Shown: piece after piece, positions 19,261 to 28,338 of the stretch
Layout of the letters: each line of letters begins with the position of its first letter
Numbering within the stretch: position 1 is the first letter of the stretch
Assembly (NCBI GenBank): GCA_016124755.1
Contig: WGNA01000003.1
Span: forward strand, 1 to 64,000
Direction: 5' to 3'
Origin: Bacteroidota bacterium
Lineage (GTDB): Bacteria > Bacteroidota > Bacteroidia > NS11-12g > UBA9320
DNA length: 64,000 bases
The notes under the pieces: model-generated
Seen by the model: the letters and a program-made list of their open reading frames with translations, nothing else
Told to the model about the DNA's origin: nothing
Database searches by the model: none
Position numbers and translations under genes: made by a program

Positions 19261-22200
19261 TCACCAAACCCTCCAGTCCTGTGTCGGATTCATCGACCGG
19301 CAATCGGGAGTTTGATAACCGCCGGTGGTTGTGGCAACATAGTCGGATACGTATTGAATGAGTTCGCTGATCGTAATTTCCCCGTCGTGATTGAGATCTG
19401 CGGCTTTGGATTGGGTTCCTTTTAAAATGGCATACGTAAAAATTCCGTTGTTCCAGGCATCGCTTTCCATGGCGTATCCGGTGCCGGAAGCCGATGAAAA
19501 AACGGTTGAACCGGTGCGGGCCGAAACATCACCAAATAGTTCTTTCATTAGTATGAAAGAATTGCTCTCTGTTTTTGAAATGGTTGCCGATTTTCCACCG
19601 CGTGTCGGATTTTGATAGACAACTAATTTGGAAGAATCAGATGTTGATGATGGTGCTTTTTGTTTTAATGATTCCGGATCGAGTTCGCCGCTGTGACAGG
19701 CATCTATCAATACAAATTTGTGAACGAGCGGCACTTCGTATAACCAGTCTTCAATGGCCTTATAGGGAATTGAACCGTTTTCAGGATGTGAAAAATCGGT
19801 GAGATTCGTAGAAAGAAAATAATCGTTTTGGGAATTCAATAAACCATGTCCGGCATAATAAAATATGAGATGGTCGTTCGTATTTGCATTCTTTAAAATT
19901 TGTTTAATGGAATCCAGAAGGGCCGGCGTTACTTCATCATTTATAAAAAGGTGCGCATAAACCTGATCGTAAACAGAATATTGAAAATCCAATTTCATCC
20001 CGAACAAATACTGATCATCGTTAATTCCGTTTTTGAAATTATTAAAAATATCGGTTGCATCTTTTGCTGCATATTTCAGATTCATATCGGATTGCCGGAA
20101 TTCTGAAACACCCATACAGATAAGGTATAAGTTTTTATTCAAACTACCAGGTCGATAATAATGATATGGAATTTTTACCGACTCGGTTCCACTACTGTCA
20201 ACAACAGCAATTTCAAATTCGTTTTCGTCTGCAACCAGCGGTACATCGAAATCCGCAATTCGTCCTTTGATCTTCTTTTCACCGGAAATATCTATACCGT
20301 TACCGCTAAATAAAGGACTTCCGTTCAACCATATTTTAACCTCTTTTATAATGTGTTTATCTTCTTCGATGGTAATAAAAAACCGAAGTGAATCTTCTCC
20401 TAATTTGTCGCCGGCATAAATTTCAAACCGGGGCTTATCTTCATTATTAAAATTGGAATTAAAGCTCAATTCGCGGCTCACCCGTTTCTCGTAACCGGCT
20501 TTGTAAGCGGCTACGATTTGGGGATCCTGCGAATGAAGTAACTGCACTATTTCGTCGGGACGATGAAGCCGAAGTTCAACATTGCGTAGGGAAAGGTTGC
20601 TGTTTTCCGATCTGAGTGTAACATATTTAGAAGCGTCCCTGGAACTTTTATAAAAATTTCCGGCATTCTGAAACAGATATTCCGGCGTTTCCGAAAATGT
20701 AAAAAGAGCTAAAAAGGATTCGCCTGTATTTGCATTAAACCATTCAACCGTTCCATTAACAAATGCAACCAACAGCGCATTTCCGGTTGGATCTATTTCG
20801 CATTTTGTCGGTTGTTGATCCAGCTTTGATTTCCAGATTACCTTACCTGTTGTTTTCGATAAACTAAATATTTCATACGCGTTATTTTCCTTTTGCGATA
20901 AGACAACAAGATTTTGATTAATGGATGTGAGTTGAAAATATTTTTTAGCTTTATAATTTAACGTAGAACTTCGGTTTACGGCTTTCGGATAAATATTCGA
21001 TATACCCATTTGAGGATCGGCCAGCCAGATGGTTTGATTTCGTTCATCCGTTGTTAATGCCGAGTTTGGAGAGATTTTTAGTGTATAATTTTTTTGATGT
21101 TTTCCGATTTCCTTTATAACCAGATCCTCATTATTTAACATCGCAAAATTGTGGTTGTCGATATTAGAAACATCCGAATACCAATTTTCGGAAAGCGCGG
21201 TCGAATCGACTTTTTCGCCGGTTGCAACATTCCAGATCCAGACAGAAGTACCCTTTCCTCCGGGTTTTGGATATTTTTCGGAGGAGATCGCTGCAACCAA
21301 TAAAGAATCATTATTCGTAAAAAACAACGAAGTAATTAAAGGCCATTCGTACAATTGAGGGCGCTGATAAATAAACTTTCGAATGGAATCCCCGGTTTCC
21401 GAATTGTATAAATAAATGGCCCGATCCACGGCAACTGCCAATTGATTTCCCGAATGATTATATGCGACAGCATGCGGATAACCGCCATCTGCACATCGAA
21501 ATTGCCGGGATAATTCAGCTTTGTTTAAATCGTAAATGGAGATATTAAAAACATCACGGCACAACGCCAATTGATTTGATTTAGGATTAAAAGAAATGTC
21601 CCGAACCGGCATCGACATATTCAGACAATCATGCGGGTCGGCATATTTTCCATCCACCACTCTTAATTCTCCTGCTTGATTAATAAAATAGATTTTGTCT
21701 TGTTTTTCGAAATCATCATACATCAAAACACCTTTGTTGATGTAAGCCATATCATACGATTCTGCCTGTAACGTTTGTAAATTCACAGTTCGTCCGGCTA
21801 TTAATAAAACAGAATCTTCATCGTCGAATTGAATAAAAGCACATTCATCTTCCAATGGTGGAAATTGGTATAACTCTTTGTCGTCGGTAGAATAGAGATA
21901 ACAAAGAGTGTCACCGAGAAACGCAACAAATTTTCCGTTTTTACTCACTTCCATATTGATAACCGGAACCCGTGACGAGATTGTCTGCATTAATACACCA
22001 ACATTGGTGATATACACTTTACTGTCTGATGAAAGAGCCTGCAAATACCCCAGATCGGAAGCTCTGTAAATAGCATCCTGCGCTATTTTATTCGGGAAAC
22101 CGCTGTCGAATTTCCGAGATTTACCGTCTTCCGAAAAGGTAAATGTTCTCAACCCATCGGGATAAACCACCGTGATATCGGTTTCGGGAAAAGGATCCGC

Positions 22201-22614
22201 CGTAAAGCGTGCTTCGATCCATCCTTCATCAATTTTATGAATTTGAAATTCCTCTTTCCAAAAATCATATATGGCAACGGAATCAAAATTTTTGTAGGTA
22301 ATTAATAACCGGTAAGTGTTTGGGTACGCACCGATTTCCAGACATTTTATCGGCTTGTGAAAAATCTGAAACGAATTTTTGAGTCGTTCGGTGGATGCCT
22401 GCCAGATTTTGATCCATCCATCTTCGTCACCGGTAATAACGAGGTGTTTAGACGGATTTGAAAACCGTGGAATTTGTTTAACAATGGTGGTTATTCTATG
22501 CTGGTGTCCGTACTGCGGAATAAATTCGGATTGAGCATTGGCCAATCGGGCTGATATGAAAATCATTAAACCCAACAAAAATTTCACTTGACCGTACTGC
22601 TTTGCCAAAACCAT
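19261..22614 (-). CDS. Exported WD40-propeller protein with caspase (C14) and EF-hand-like domains
   Basis: Protein of 1117 residues. The N-terminus MVLAKQYGQVKFLLGLMIFI...ANAQ is an export signal. Residues about 30-700 contain WD40-like blades (DEDGWIKIWQA, HSGNQLAVAVDRAIYLYN, GTSVWIWNVATGEKV, PTGNALLVAFVNGTVEWFN). Residues about 830-1060 are a caspase/metacaspase-type peptidase domain with the His of YYAGHG (His923) and Cys of DACHSG (Cys973), a normal spacing for the dyad. Near the C-terminus DLNHDGEITISE (1073-1084) is an EF-hand-type calcium loop with Asp/Asn/Asp and Glu at ligand positions. Predicted calcium-responsive periplasmic or surface cysteine protease. No T9SS tail is seen. Flanked by repeats on both sides. 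Confidence 0.85.
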   Translation of the reverse strand: MVLAKQYGQVKFLLGLMIFISARLANAQSEFIPQYGHQHRITTIVKQIPRFSNPSKHLVITGDEDGWIKIWQASTERLKNSFQIFHKPIKCLEIGAYPNTYRLLITYKNFDSVAIYDFWKEEFQIHKIDEGWIEARFTADPFPETDITVVYPDGLRTFTFSEDGKSRKFDSGFPNKIAQDAIYRASDLGYLQALSSDSKVYITNVGVLMQTISSRVPVINMEVSKNGKFVAFLGDTLCYLYSTDDKELYQFPPLEDECAFIQFDDEDSVLLIAGRTVNLQTLQAESYDMAYINKGVLMYDDFEKQDKIYFINQAGELRVVDGKYADPHDCLNMSMPVRDISFNPKSNQLALCRDVFNISIYDLNKAELSRQFRCADGGYPHAVAYNHSGNQLAVAVDRAIYLYNSETGDSIRKFIYQRPQLYEWPLITSLFFTNNDSLLVAAISSEKYPKPGGKGTSVWIWNVATGEKVDSTALSENWYSDVSNIDNHNFAMLNNEDLVIKEIGKHQKNYTLKISPNSALTTDERNQTIWLADPQMGISNIYPKAVNRSSTLNYKAKKYFQLTSINQNLVVLSQKENNAYEIFSLSKTTGKVIWKSKLDQQPTKCEIDPTGNALLVAFVNGTVEWFNANTGESFLALFTFSETPEYLFQNAGNFYKSSRDASKYVTLRSENSNLSLRNVELRLHRPDEIVQLLHSQDPQIVAAYKAGYEKRVSRELSFNSNFNNEDKPRFEIYAGDKLGEDSLRFFITIEEDKHIIKEVKIWLNGSPLFSGNGIDISGEKKIKGRIADFDVPLVADENEFEIAVVDSSGTESVKIPYHYYRPGSLNKNLYLICMGVSEFRQSDMNLKYAAKDATDIFNNFKNGINDDQYLFGMKLDFQYSVYDQVYAHLFINDEVTPALLDSIKQILKNANTNDHLIFYYAGHGLLNSQNDYFLSTNLTDFSHPENGSIPYKAIEDWLYEVPLVHKFVLIDACHSGELDPESLKQKAPSSTSDSSKLVVYQNPTRGGKSATISKTESNSFILMKELFGDVSARTGSTVFSSASGTGYAMESDAWNNGIFTYAILKGTQSKAADLNHDGEITISELIQYVSDYVATTTGGYQTPDCRSMNPTQDWRVW

Positions 22615-23176
22615 GTTTACCCGTTATATCGGGAATTGATCAAAGGTCAATAGAATTTGAGAATTGGGGAAATGATTGATGAGAGAATTTGTGAAAAGCG
22701 AAAAGTGAAAAGCGATCCGCCTTCGCTGAAGCTTCGGTAGTTTTAATGCAGGAGATACATGATTAATGAAATTGCGGTCCGCCTTCGCTAAAGCTACGGC
22801 GGACGAGGAAATTGCGTGACTTTGCGGTTAAAACTAAAAGTAAAAATTGAGGTACATAATTGGCGGACGGTCCGCCTTCGCTGAAGCTTTCTCTTACGCC
22901 GTAGCTTCAGCGAAGGAGCACGGCGGACGAGGCTTAACGATTGAAGCGGTTATATTGGGCGATGTGCGCGGCCTGGCGGCAACGTTGAAAAACAGCGACT
23001 GAAAGAAGCTCGTTTTATAGCGATTGTCTGCCCCGCAAACACGACCAATATTTGAGCGGAAAGCGTGTTAAAAGCCAAAAATAAAATTCGAAGATGGTAG
23101 ATTTACGGAGTACGATCGAAGTTAATACCGATACCAATTAATGTATAAATTGAATGTACAAAAGGTTTTTCCCGAA
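22615..23176. repeat. Repeat cluster C: cruciform-forming intergenic sequence
   Basis: No gene seen. At 22777-22804 GTCCGCC and GGCGGAC pair around TTCGCTAAAGCTAC. At 22870-22928 a larger structure has the same outer arms plus a perfect 14-bp inner inverted repeat (22875-22888 with 22903-22916). At 22811-22832 is an exact reverse complement of 16329-16350, part of the ACCGCAAAGTCACGCAA unit of cluster A. The stretch 22940-23170 shows nothing recognisable. Confidence 0.75.
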
Positions 23177-24355
23177 TCAATGACCAGCCAGAATTCGTTT
23201 TGCGTCGCTCTGAACTCCGAGAGCAAGCCAGTTTGCAATTGCCTGACGGTTATCGACAATCAAGAGTCGTTTTTGATCAAATTCGTTAGTGATATTTCCG
23301 AGTTCGATGTAGACGGCGGACACTTTGGTTTCTCTTAATACAAACAGGTCACGCGACTTAACAACACCTTTGTAACCGCGTGTTTTCTGATGTTCGTTGT
23401 ATTTGCGATCAATAGTGCTGAGCAATGTATCAGCGGATTCTTTCCCCTCGGTACTTCCCGGAAAATGATAAAAGAAGATGTCGATTTTTTCGCCTTCGCT
23501 TCGGGAGTCGACGTGAATGGCAATCATTTTTTCGACTTTGGCATCTTTGTGTTTTTCATGGAGTCGGTTAACAGCATCAACTCTTTGCTTTAATCTGGCA
23601 TTTTGATTCGCCGGAATTTTTTGATCAAACCAGCAGGTTTCGTCTTTGTCGTGGCCGAGGTAAACCAGATCGCGGATTCCATCATTCATGTCGCGGGTGA
23701 TCATGTAAACTGTTGCACCGTGTGTCATGAGGTTTCTGGCGAGTCTTAAGGTAACATCATAAGCGTATTCATCTTCGCATAAATATTCGCCGTCTTTGGT
23801 CGTCATTGCTCCGGGATCGGGACCGCCATGACCACTAACCAAATAGTAAACACACTCCTTTAGTGATTCGTCTTCAACGGTAATTTCCTGATACGCCTCC
23901 CCCATTATCGGAGAAATAAATGTGTAAGGTTTGAAGCCGCTGGTTTCTTTTAATCCGAATAATTCGTGGTACGGAACCCAAAGATTTTTATCGTTTTTGT
24001 ACGCAGATGGTTTGATGTTTTTTTCGACTAAAGCTTCATTGAATTTTTGAATTCGAACTGCTTTGTCGTAATCGGTAATTCCCAGTGTTGACCGGATGCT
24101 GGTTCCGTTATAAATAAAAATTTTGATGGGGAGAATGTAGGATTTATCGAGGATGAGATAGTCGGTGGGGCCGAGATGATTCAGGTCTAAAAAGGAATCG
24201 AGGTTAGCGGTGTTCTGATGCAGATTGTATTGCCTTAGAATAGAATAAATACCATCACCTCTTTTGGCCTTCACGACCAGATTTTCGGCTGCCTGTGTAT
24301 TCAGACTAATGGCAACCAGAAAGGGAAGTACGATTTTTTTAAGAGCTCCAGCCAT
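23177..24355 (-). CDS. N-acetylmuramoyl-L-alanine amidase (Amidase_3) with N-terminal LysM-like region
   Basis: Cell-wall amidase of 392 residues. The ATG at 24355 is chosen because it starts the signal peptide AGALKKIVLPFLVAISLNTQ; it overlaps the stop of pcm by 17 bp. A LysM-like segment (VVKAKRGDGIYSILRQYNL) follows. The catalytic domain contains VSGHGGPDPGAM (zinc His), an Asp/Glu-rich EDEYAYDVTLRLARNL segment with the second ligand candidate, IAIHVDSRS (third ligand His) and VYIELGNITNEFD (catalytic Glu). It cleaves the MurNAc-L-Ala amide bond in peptidoglycan (family knowledge). Role in cell separation or turnover is inferred. Confidence 0.9.
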   Translation of the reverse strand: MAGALKKIVLPFLVAISLNTQAAENLVVKAKRGDGIYSILRQYNLHQNTANLDSFLDLNHLGPTDYLILDKSYILPIKIFIYNGTSIRSTLGITDYDKAVRIQKFNEALVEKNIKPSAYKNDKNLWVPYHELFGLKETSGFKPYTFISPIMGEAYQEITVEDESLKECVYYLVSGHGGPDPGAMTTKDGEYLCEDEYAYDVTLRLARNLMTHGATVYMITRDMNDGIRDLVYLGHDKDETCWFDQKIPANQNARLKQRVDAVNRLHEKHKDAKVEKMIAIHVDSRSEGEKIDIFFYHFPGSTEGKESADTLLSTIDRKYNEHQKTRGYKGVVKSRDLFVLRETKVSAVYIELGNITNEFDQKRLLIVDNRQAIANWLALGVQSDAKRILAGH

Positions 24356-24989
24356 GTTTACCAACGAGAGGAACAAATCTAAAATCCCCGTGTTCCGAGC
24401 GTTGATAATTGTTTTCAACAAGCCTTTCGATCAGTACCATTTTTTGGATGTGGCGATCGCCCACCGGGATAACCAGTCGTCCTCCGACTGCGAGCTGCTC
24501 TTTCAAACCTTCTGCCAAAGCACCGGCACCGGCTGTTACGACTATTCCTTTAAAAGGAGATTTTGCCGGCAGACCTTTGCTCCCGTCTCCGAGATAACAG
24601 GCAGCAGGATAACCGAGATCCTGAAGTAAAGAAGTTGTTTTTCGAAAGAGTGATTCGATGCGTTCGATAGTATGAACTTCTGCTCCAAGCCGGGATAAAA
24701 TTGCGGCCTGATATCCTGAACCTGTACCGATTTCTAAAATTCGATCACCGGGTTTTACCTGCAAAAGTTCGGTTTGAAAAGCTACAGTATAGGGTTGCGA
24801 AATAGTTTGCCCTTCACCAATCGGGAAGGCTTTGTCTTCATAAGCTTCATCGGCAAAATCGCGCGGAAAGAAAAAGTGCCGGGGAACAGCCATCATCGCT
24901 TCCAAAACTTTTTGATCCCGGATTCCTTTTTCCCGCAGCAAATCGATCAGTCGCTTTCGTCTCCCTTTGTACTTATATCCGTCCTCCAA
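24339..24989 (-). CDS. pcm: Protein-L-isoaspartate O-methyltransferase
   Basis: SAM-dependent repair methyltransferase acting on isoaspartyl residues. Motifs: MAVPRHFFFPRDF, the family core GEGQTISQPYTVAFQTELL, SAM motif I EIGTGSGYQ, and HTIERIESL. No ATG exists in frame upstream of the core. I place the start at a TTG (24989) just before the conserved GYKYKGRRKRLIDLL segment, giving 216 residues, the normal family length. The frame stays open to a TTG at 25079, which would overlap the start of the divergent gene at 25074. The amidase gene follows with a 17-bp overlap. The start is uncertain; the function is secure. Confidence 0.9.
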   Translation of the reverse strand: MEDGYKYKGRRKRLIDLLREKGIRDQKVLEAMMAVPRHFFFPRDFADEAYEDKAFPIGEGQTISQPYTVAFQTELLQVKPGDRILEIGTGSGYQAAILSRLGAEVHTIERIESLFRKTTSLLQDLGYPAACYLGDGSKGLPAKSPFKGIVVTAGAGALAEGLKEQLAVGGRLVIPVGDRHIQKMVLIERLVENNYQRSEHGDFRFVPLVGKHGWSS

Positions 24990-25073
24990 TGTGTATGGTT
25001 TTATTGACAATCCCTGAAAAGATAATTTCAAGTCGCCTGGTGAAAAGTCGTATTTCGTAATCACGAAATCGGC

Positions 25074-26030
25074 ATGCAAATAAATTCAAAATCGCTGAAC
25101 ATCGGGATCGTTGGAAAGGGCGATTTTTCGGAAGAGTTGATCCACAACCTCCAGCAAAAAAAGATGTTGGGGATGTGTTGCGGTTTGTATAGCCACCCAT
25201 TTGAAGAATTAATTACGCTCAGAAATTTTGAAGAACTCGAATTATCGTCTGATGCGGTTTTAATATTTGATCCCGAATTCTGTTTGTACGAAAATGTGGT
25301 TGAGGTAGTAAAAAGTTGCAAGCATATTTTTATAGCCGACACAACACATATCAGCCGTCACGAACTTAAAAAGATCTCTGCCTTTGCCAAAGAAGCCGGC
25401 GTTGTGGTTCAGATCAGCAATCCTATGAAGTACACAAATGTTCATGCGGAACTAAAAGGTCAGGAGGTTGAGCCACACATTATTGAATGCAGCCATTATA
25501 TCTGTCGCAAAGGTCAGCAGGATAAATTATCATTAATTGAAGACATTCTTCTTCCCGATATCGACATCGTTCTTTCTTTAGCCAATTCACGGGTAAAGAG
25601 TGTATTTGCCACCGGAGTAGGAGTGTTGTTCGACGATCCGGATGTTGTGAATGCCCGTATTGAATTTTATAACGGATGCAACGCCAGTTTGTCTTCGAGT
25701 CGCATAGCAGATAAAGATGTTCATAAAATACGGTTCTTTCAGAACAGTTACTACTACACGCTAAACTACCAGAATCACAGTCTGCGGGTAGTGAAAGGTC
25801 AGGATAAACTTATGGAAGGGCCTTTTACTCAGGGTGAGGAATTAGCCGACGAAACCAACTATCACGAAACCGTAAATCGGCAGGAAATTTTGGAAAAAGA
25901 ACTGGAATCTTTCTACTATTGCATCGTATTGGGGTCAACCTCCGGCGGCAACATCGATCAGTTTATTGAAGCTCGAAACGTTACCGATCTTGTGGTTGAT
26001 CAGTTGGAAAGGAATTTCAGACGTAAATGA
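25074..26030 (+). CDS. Gfo/Idh/MocA-like Rossmann-fold protein
   Basis: Protein of 318 residues. The N-terminus LNIGIVGKGDFSEELIHNL is a Rossmann nucleotide-binding turn (GxxGxG-like). The middle includes the VEVVKSCKHIFIADTTH and FAKEAGVVVQISNPMKYT segments seen in Gfo/Idh/MocA oxidoreductases. Overall similarity is weak and the canonical EKP motif is not visible (the position reads DTTH), so catalytic activity is doubtful. First gene of a three-gene plus-strand set in which each junction is a four-base overlap, implying translational coupling with the lipoprotein and the polyprenyl sugar transferase. A role in surface-glycan synthesis is inferred from context only. Confidence 0.65.
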   Translation: MQINSKSLNIGIVGKGDFSEELIHNLQQKKMLGMCCGLYSHPFEELITLRNFEELELSSDAVLIFDPEFCLYENVVEVVKSCKHIFIADTTHISRHELKKISAFAKEAGVVVQISNPMKYTNVHAELKGQEVEPHIIECSHYICRKGQQDKLSLIEDILLPDIDIVLSLANSRVKSVFATGVGVLFDDPDVVNARIEFYNGCNASLSSSRIADKDVHKIRFFQNSYYYTLNYQNHSLRVVKGQDKLMEGPFTQGEELADETNYHETVNRQEILEKELESFYYCIVLGSTSGGNIDQFIEARNVTDLVVDQLERNFRRK

Positions 26031-26935
26031 TCAAAATCCCCCGGGGGCTTCGAACCTCCATCTTCATTATAACAGCCCTCATTCCGGCTTTTATTAATCC
26101 CGCCTGCTCGCTATTCGATCGAACCGAGCCTGTTCCGGCGTATGTATATGTAGATACCTTCTCATTAACCACACCTTCAAACAACAGTGAGGGCAGCAGT
26201 GCACACAACATTGTTGATGGCTGGGTTTATTCGAACGGAACACTAATCGGAGCATTTGAACTTCCGGCGATGGTTCCGATTCTAGCATCCGGCAGTCATT
26301 ATATTACTGTATTACCGGGAATCAAGAAAAACGGAAGAAGTAACGACCGGCAGACTTATCCTTTTTATAAATCTTTCTTAGACACACTTAATCTGGTTGG
26401 AGGGCATATCGACACACTTCATCCGACAACAGAATATTACAGCGGTTCTGTGTTTAAATGGATCGAAGATTTTGAGGATAAATCGATCAGTATTGAAAAG
26501 AGCGGAACGGATGTAACAGTGGATTCGGTTCAGCTTACAACCGATCCTGCCCTTATTTTCAACGACGGAAAAAACAAAGTTTCCGCATTTGTTGAACTTC
26601 CGGCAGGAACACAGTATTTCGAGAATTCATCCATTTCTAAGTTTGATATTAACCGAAACGTAGCGGTGTATCTCGAGATGCATTACAAATTAGATGTTCC
26701 TATGGAGGTGGGTTTGTATGCTATTAATTCGGCAGGTGAAGAATTCGCACAAATTCCGATACTGGGTTTATACGAAACCAATGGAGAGTGGAAGAAAACC
26801 TATATTAGTCTGGCAGAAGATATTAATGTATCCGATTACACCGGAGCAACTTTTAAAGTATTTTTCTCGGCAAGAAATTCGGGGTCTGAAGCAAAGCGAA
26901 TCTACCTCGATAACATAAAACTCATTAGTTTTTGA
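26027..26935 (+). CDS. Hypothetical lipoprotein
   Basis: Protein of 302 residues. A basic N-terminus (MIKIPRGLRTS) and hydrophobic stretch end in lipobox INPAC at Cys27, so it is a predicted lipoprotein. The mature part has beta-rich segments: residues 40-130 mention extracellular-style VYVDTFSLTT and an LPGIKKNGRSNDRQTYPFY segment, and the C-terminal half resembles a galactose-binding jelly roll (WIEDFEDKS to [12 protein letters not shown]). ATGA overlap with the upstream gene and TTGA overlap with the downstream sugar transferase indicate an operon. No named family recognised; a carbohydrate-binding role is possible. Confidence 0.75.
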   Translation: MIKIPRGLRTSIFIITALIPAFINPACSLFDRTEPVPAYVYVDTFSLTTPSNNSEGSSAHNIVDGWVYSNGTLIGAFELPAMVPILASGSHYITVLPGIKKNGRSNDRQTYPFYKSFLDTLNLVGGHIDTLHPTTEYYSGSVFKWIEDFEDKSISIEKSGTDVTVDSVQLTTDPALIFNDGKNKVSAFVELPAGTQYFENSSISKFDINRNVAVYLEMHYKLDVPMEVGLYAINSAGEEFAQIPILGLYETNGEWKKTYISLAEDINVSDYTGATFKVFFSARNSGSEAKRIYLDNIKLISF

Positions 26936-28338
26936 GAAGAGCTTTTTACACGGTTCTGTACATCGTTTCCGATTTTTTTACCGCCGCTCTTGCGTGGTTA
27001 TTGTTTTTTATTTTCCGAACTCATTGGCTCGAAAACAAAGAAATAGCAGACGCTTTTCGCGATGCTAATCTCTGGAAAGGCCTAATTTTAATTCCCCTTG
27101 GCTGGTTGTTCGCGTATTATCTGTACGGACAATACCGCGACGTTCTGAGAAAATCCCGATTGCGCGAATTAGGCCAAATCTTTCTTGTGAGCTTCTCGGG
27201 AGTTCTGGCCATATTTTTTGTGCTGATACTTGATGACGAAGTTCGAAACTATACCAAGTATTATCAGTCATTCACTGCACTTTTACTCTTCCACTTTTGC
27301 ATCACCGAAATCGCCAGGTTTATACTAACCACACATCTTGGAAAATTAATTAAAAGACGAAAAATTGGTTTTCCAACCGTATTAATCGGATCGGATGAAA
27401 AAGCATTAGCCCTATTTGAAGAACTGGAAAACGCCCGTTCGAGTGAGGGATATTTCTTTTCCGGTTATGTAACAGTTAATGGAGAAGAGAAGGGAATTTT
27501 CAACAACCGGCTTCCCTGTCTTGGCAATTATGAAGATCTGCCGACGCTCATTGAAGAACATGGAATTGAAGAAGCATTGCTCGCCCTGGAAACAAGTGAT
27601 CATAGTAAGGTAAATAAAATTATTGACCGTTTGAGTGGATCGGGAGTTACCGTAAAAATTACCCCGGACATGTATGACATTCTTTCGGGAAATGTTCGAA
27701 TCAACAATATTCTCGGTGCGCTTTTAATTCAGATCAGTCCGTATATGATGCCCGACTGGCAGCGAAGTGTAAAGCGCATGATGGACATTTCGGTTTCTCT
27801 TTTAGCGCTAATAATAGGTTCCCCTTTATACCTCATTCTGGCTCTTGCCGTAAAGTTGGGAAGCAAAGGCCCGGTGCTTTTTAGTCAGGAAAGAATTGGT
27901 CTGGTTGGAAAGCCTTTTATGATATATAAATTCCGAACGATGTATGTGGATTCGGAAAAAGCAGGTCCTCAACTTTCATCGAAAGACGATCCGCGGATTA
28001 CACCCACCGGAAAATTTCTGCGCAAAACCCGGTTAGATGAACTTCCACAATTCTGGAATGTTTTAATCGGCGACATGAGTTTAGTCGGTCCACGTCCGGA
28101 GCGCCAGTTTTTTATTGACCAATTACTGGAACGCGCTCCGTATTACAAACGACTTCATCGCATAAAACCCGGACTCACCAGTTGGGGACAGGTAAAATTC
28201 GGATACGCTGAAAACATTGATGAGATGATTCAGCGGATGAAATACGACATTCTGTATATCGAAAACATGTCGTTATCTCTGGATTTTAAAATTCTGATTT
28301 ATACGGTTCTGATTGTATTTCAGGGAAGAGGGAAGTGA
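26932..28338 (+). CDS. Polyprenyl-phosphate sugar phosphotransferase (bacterial sugar transferase family)
   Basis: Membrane enzyme of 468 residues that transfers a sugar-1-phosphate to undecaprenyl phosphate to initiate exopolysaccharide or O-unit synthesis (family knowledge). Four N-terminal membrane segments (about 5-125) are followed by a Rossmann-like middle ([19 protein letters not shown]). The C-terminal catalytic domain has [54 protein letters not shown] and [10 protein letters not shown]. The start is a TTG at 26932 overlapping the previous stop (TTGA); no ATG is near and the membrane segment begins at once, so TTG is probably genuine. A repeat array starts nine bases after the stop. 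Confidence 0.9.
   Translation: MRRAFYTVLYIVSDFFTAALAWLLFFIFRTHWLENKEIADAFRDANLWKGLILIPLGWLFAYYLYGQYRDVLRKSRLRELGQIFLVSFSGVLAIFFVLILDDEVRNYTKYYQSFTALLLFHFCITEIARFILTTHLGKLIKRRKIGFPTVLIGSDEKALALFEELENARSSEGYFFSGYVTVNGEEKGIFNNRLPCLGNYEDLPTLIEEHGIEEALLALETSDHSKVNKIIDRLSGSGVTVKITPDMYDILSGNVRINNILGALLIQISPYMMPDWQRSVKRMMDISVSLLALIIGSPLYLILALAVKLGSKGPVLFSQERIGLVGKPFMIYKFRTMYVDSEKAGPQLSSKDDPRITPTGKFLRKTRLDELPQFWNVLIGDMSLVGPRPERQFFIDQLLERAPYYKRLHRIKPGLTSWGQVKFGYAENIDEMIQRMKYDILYIENMSLSLDFKILIYTVLIVFQGRGK

Noticed and set aside
19261-22614. Cytosolic abortive-infection caspase system
   Set aside because: The protein carries an export signal and has no defence-type partner gene nearby, so a phage-defence role is not supported.
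22940-23176. Possible gene remnant between the repeats and the amidase gene
   Set aside because: No continuous frame or recognisable domain fragment was found.
24339-25079. Long form of pcm starting at the TTG at 25079
   Set aside because: It adds 30 residues without family similarity and overlaps the start of the divergent gene.
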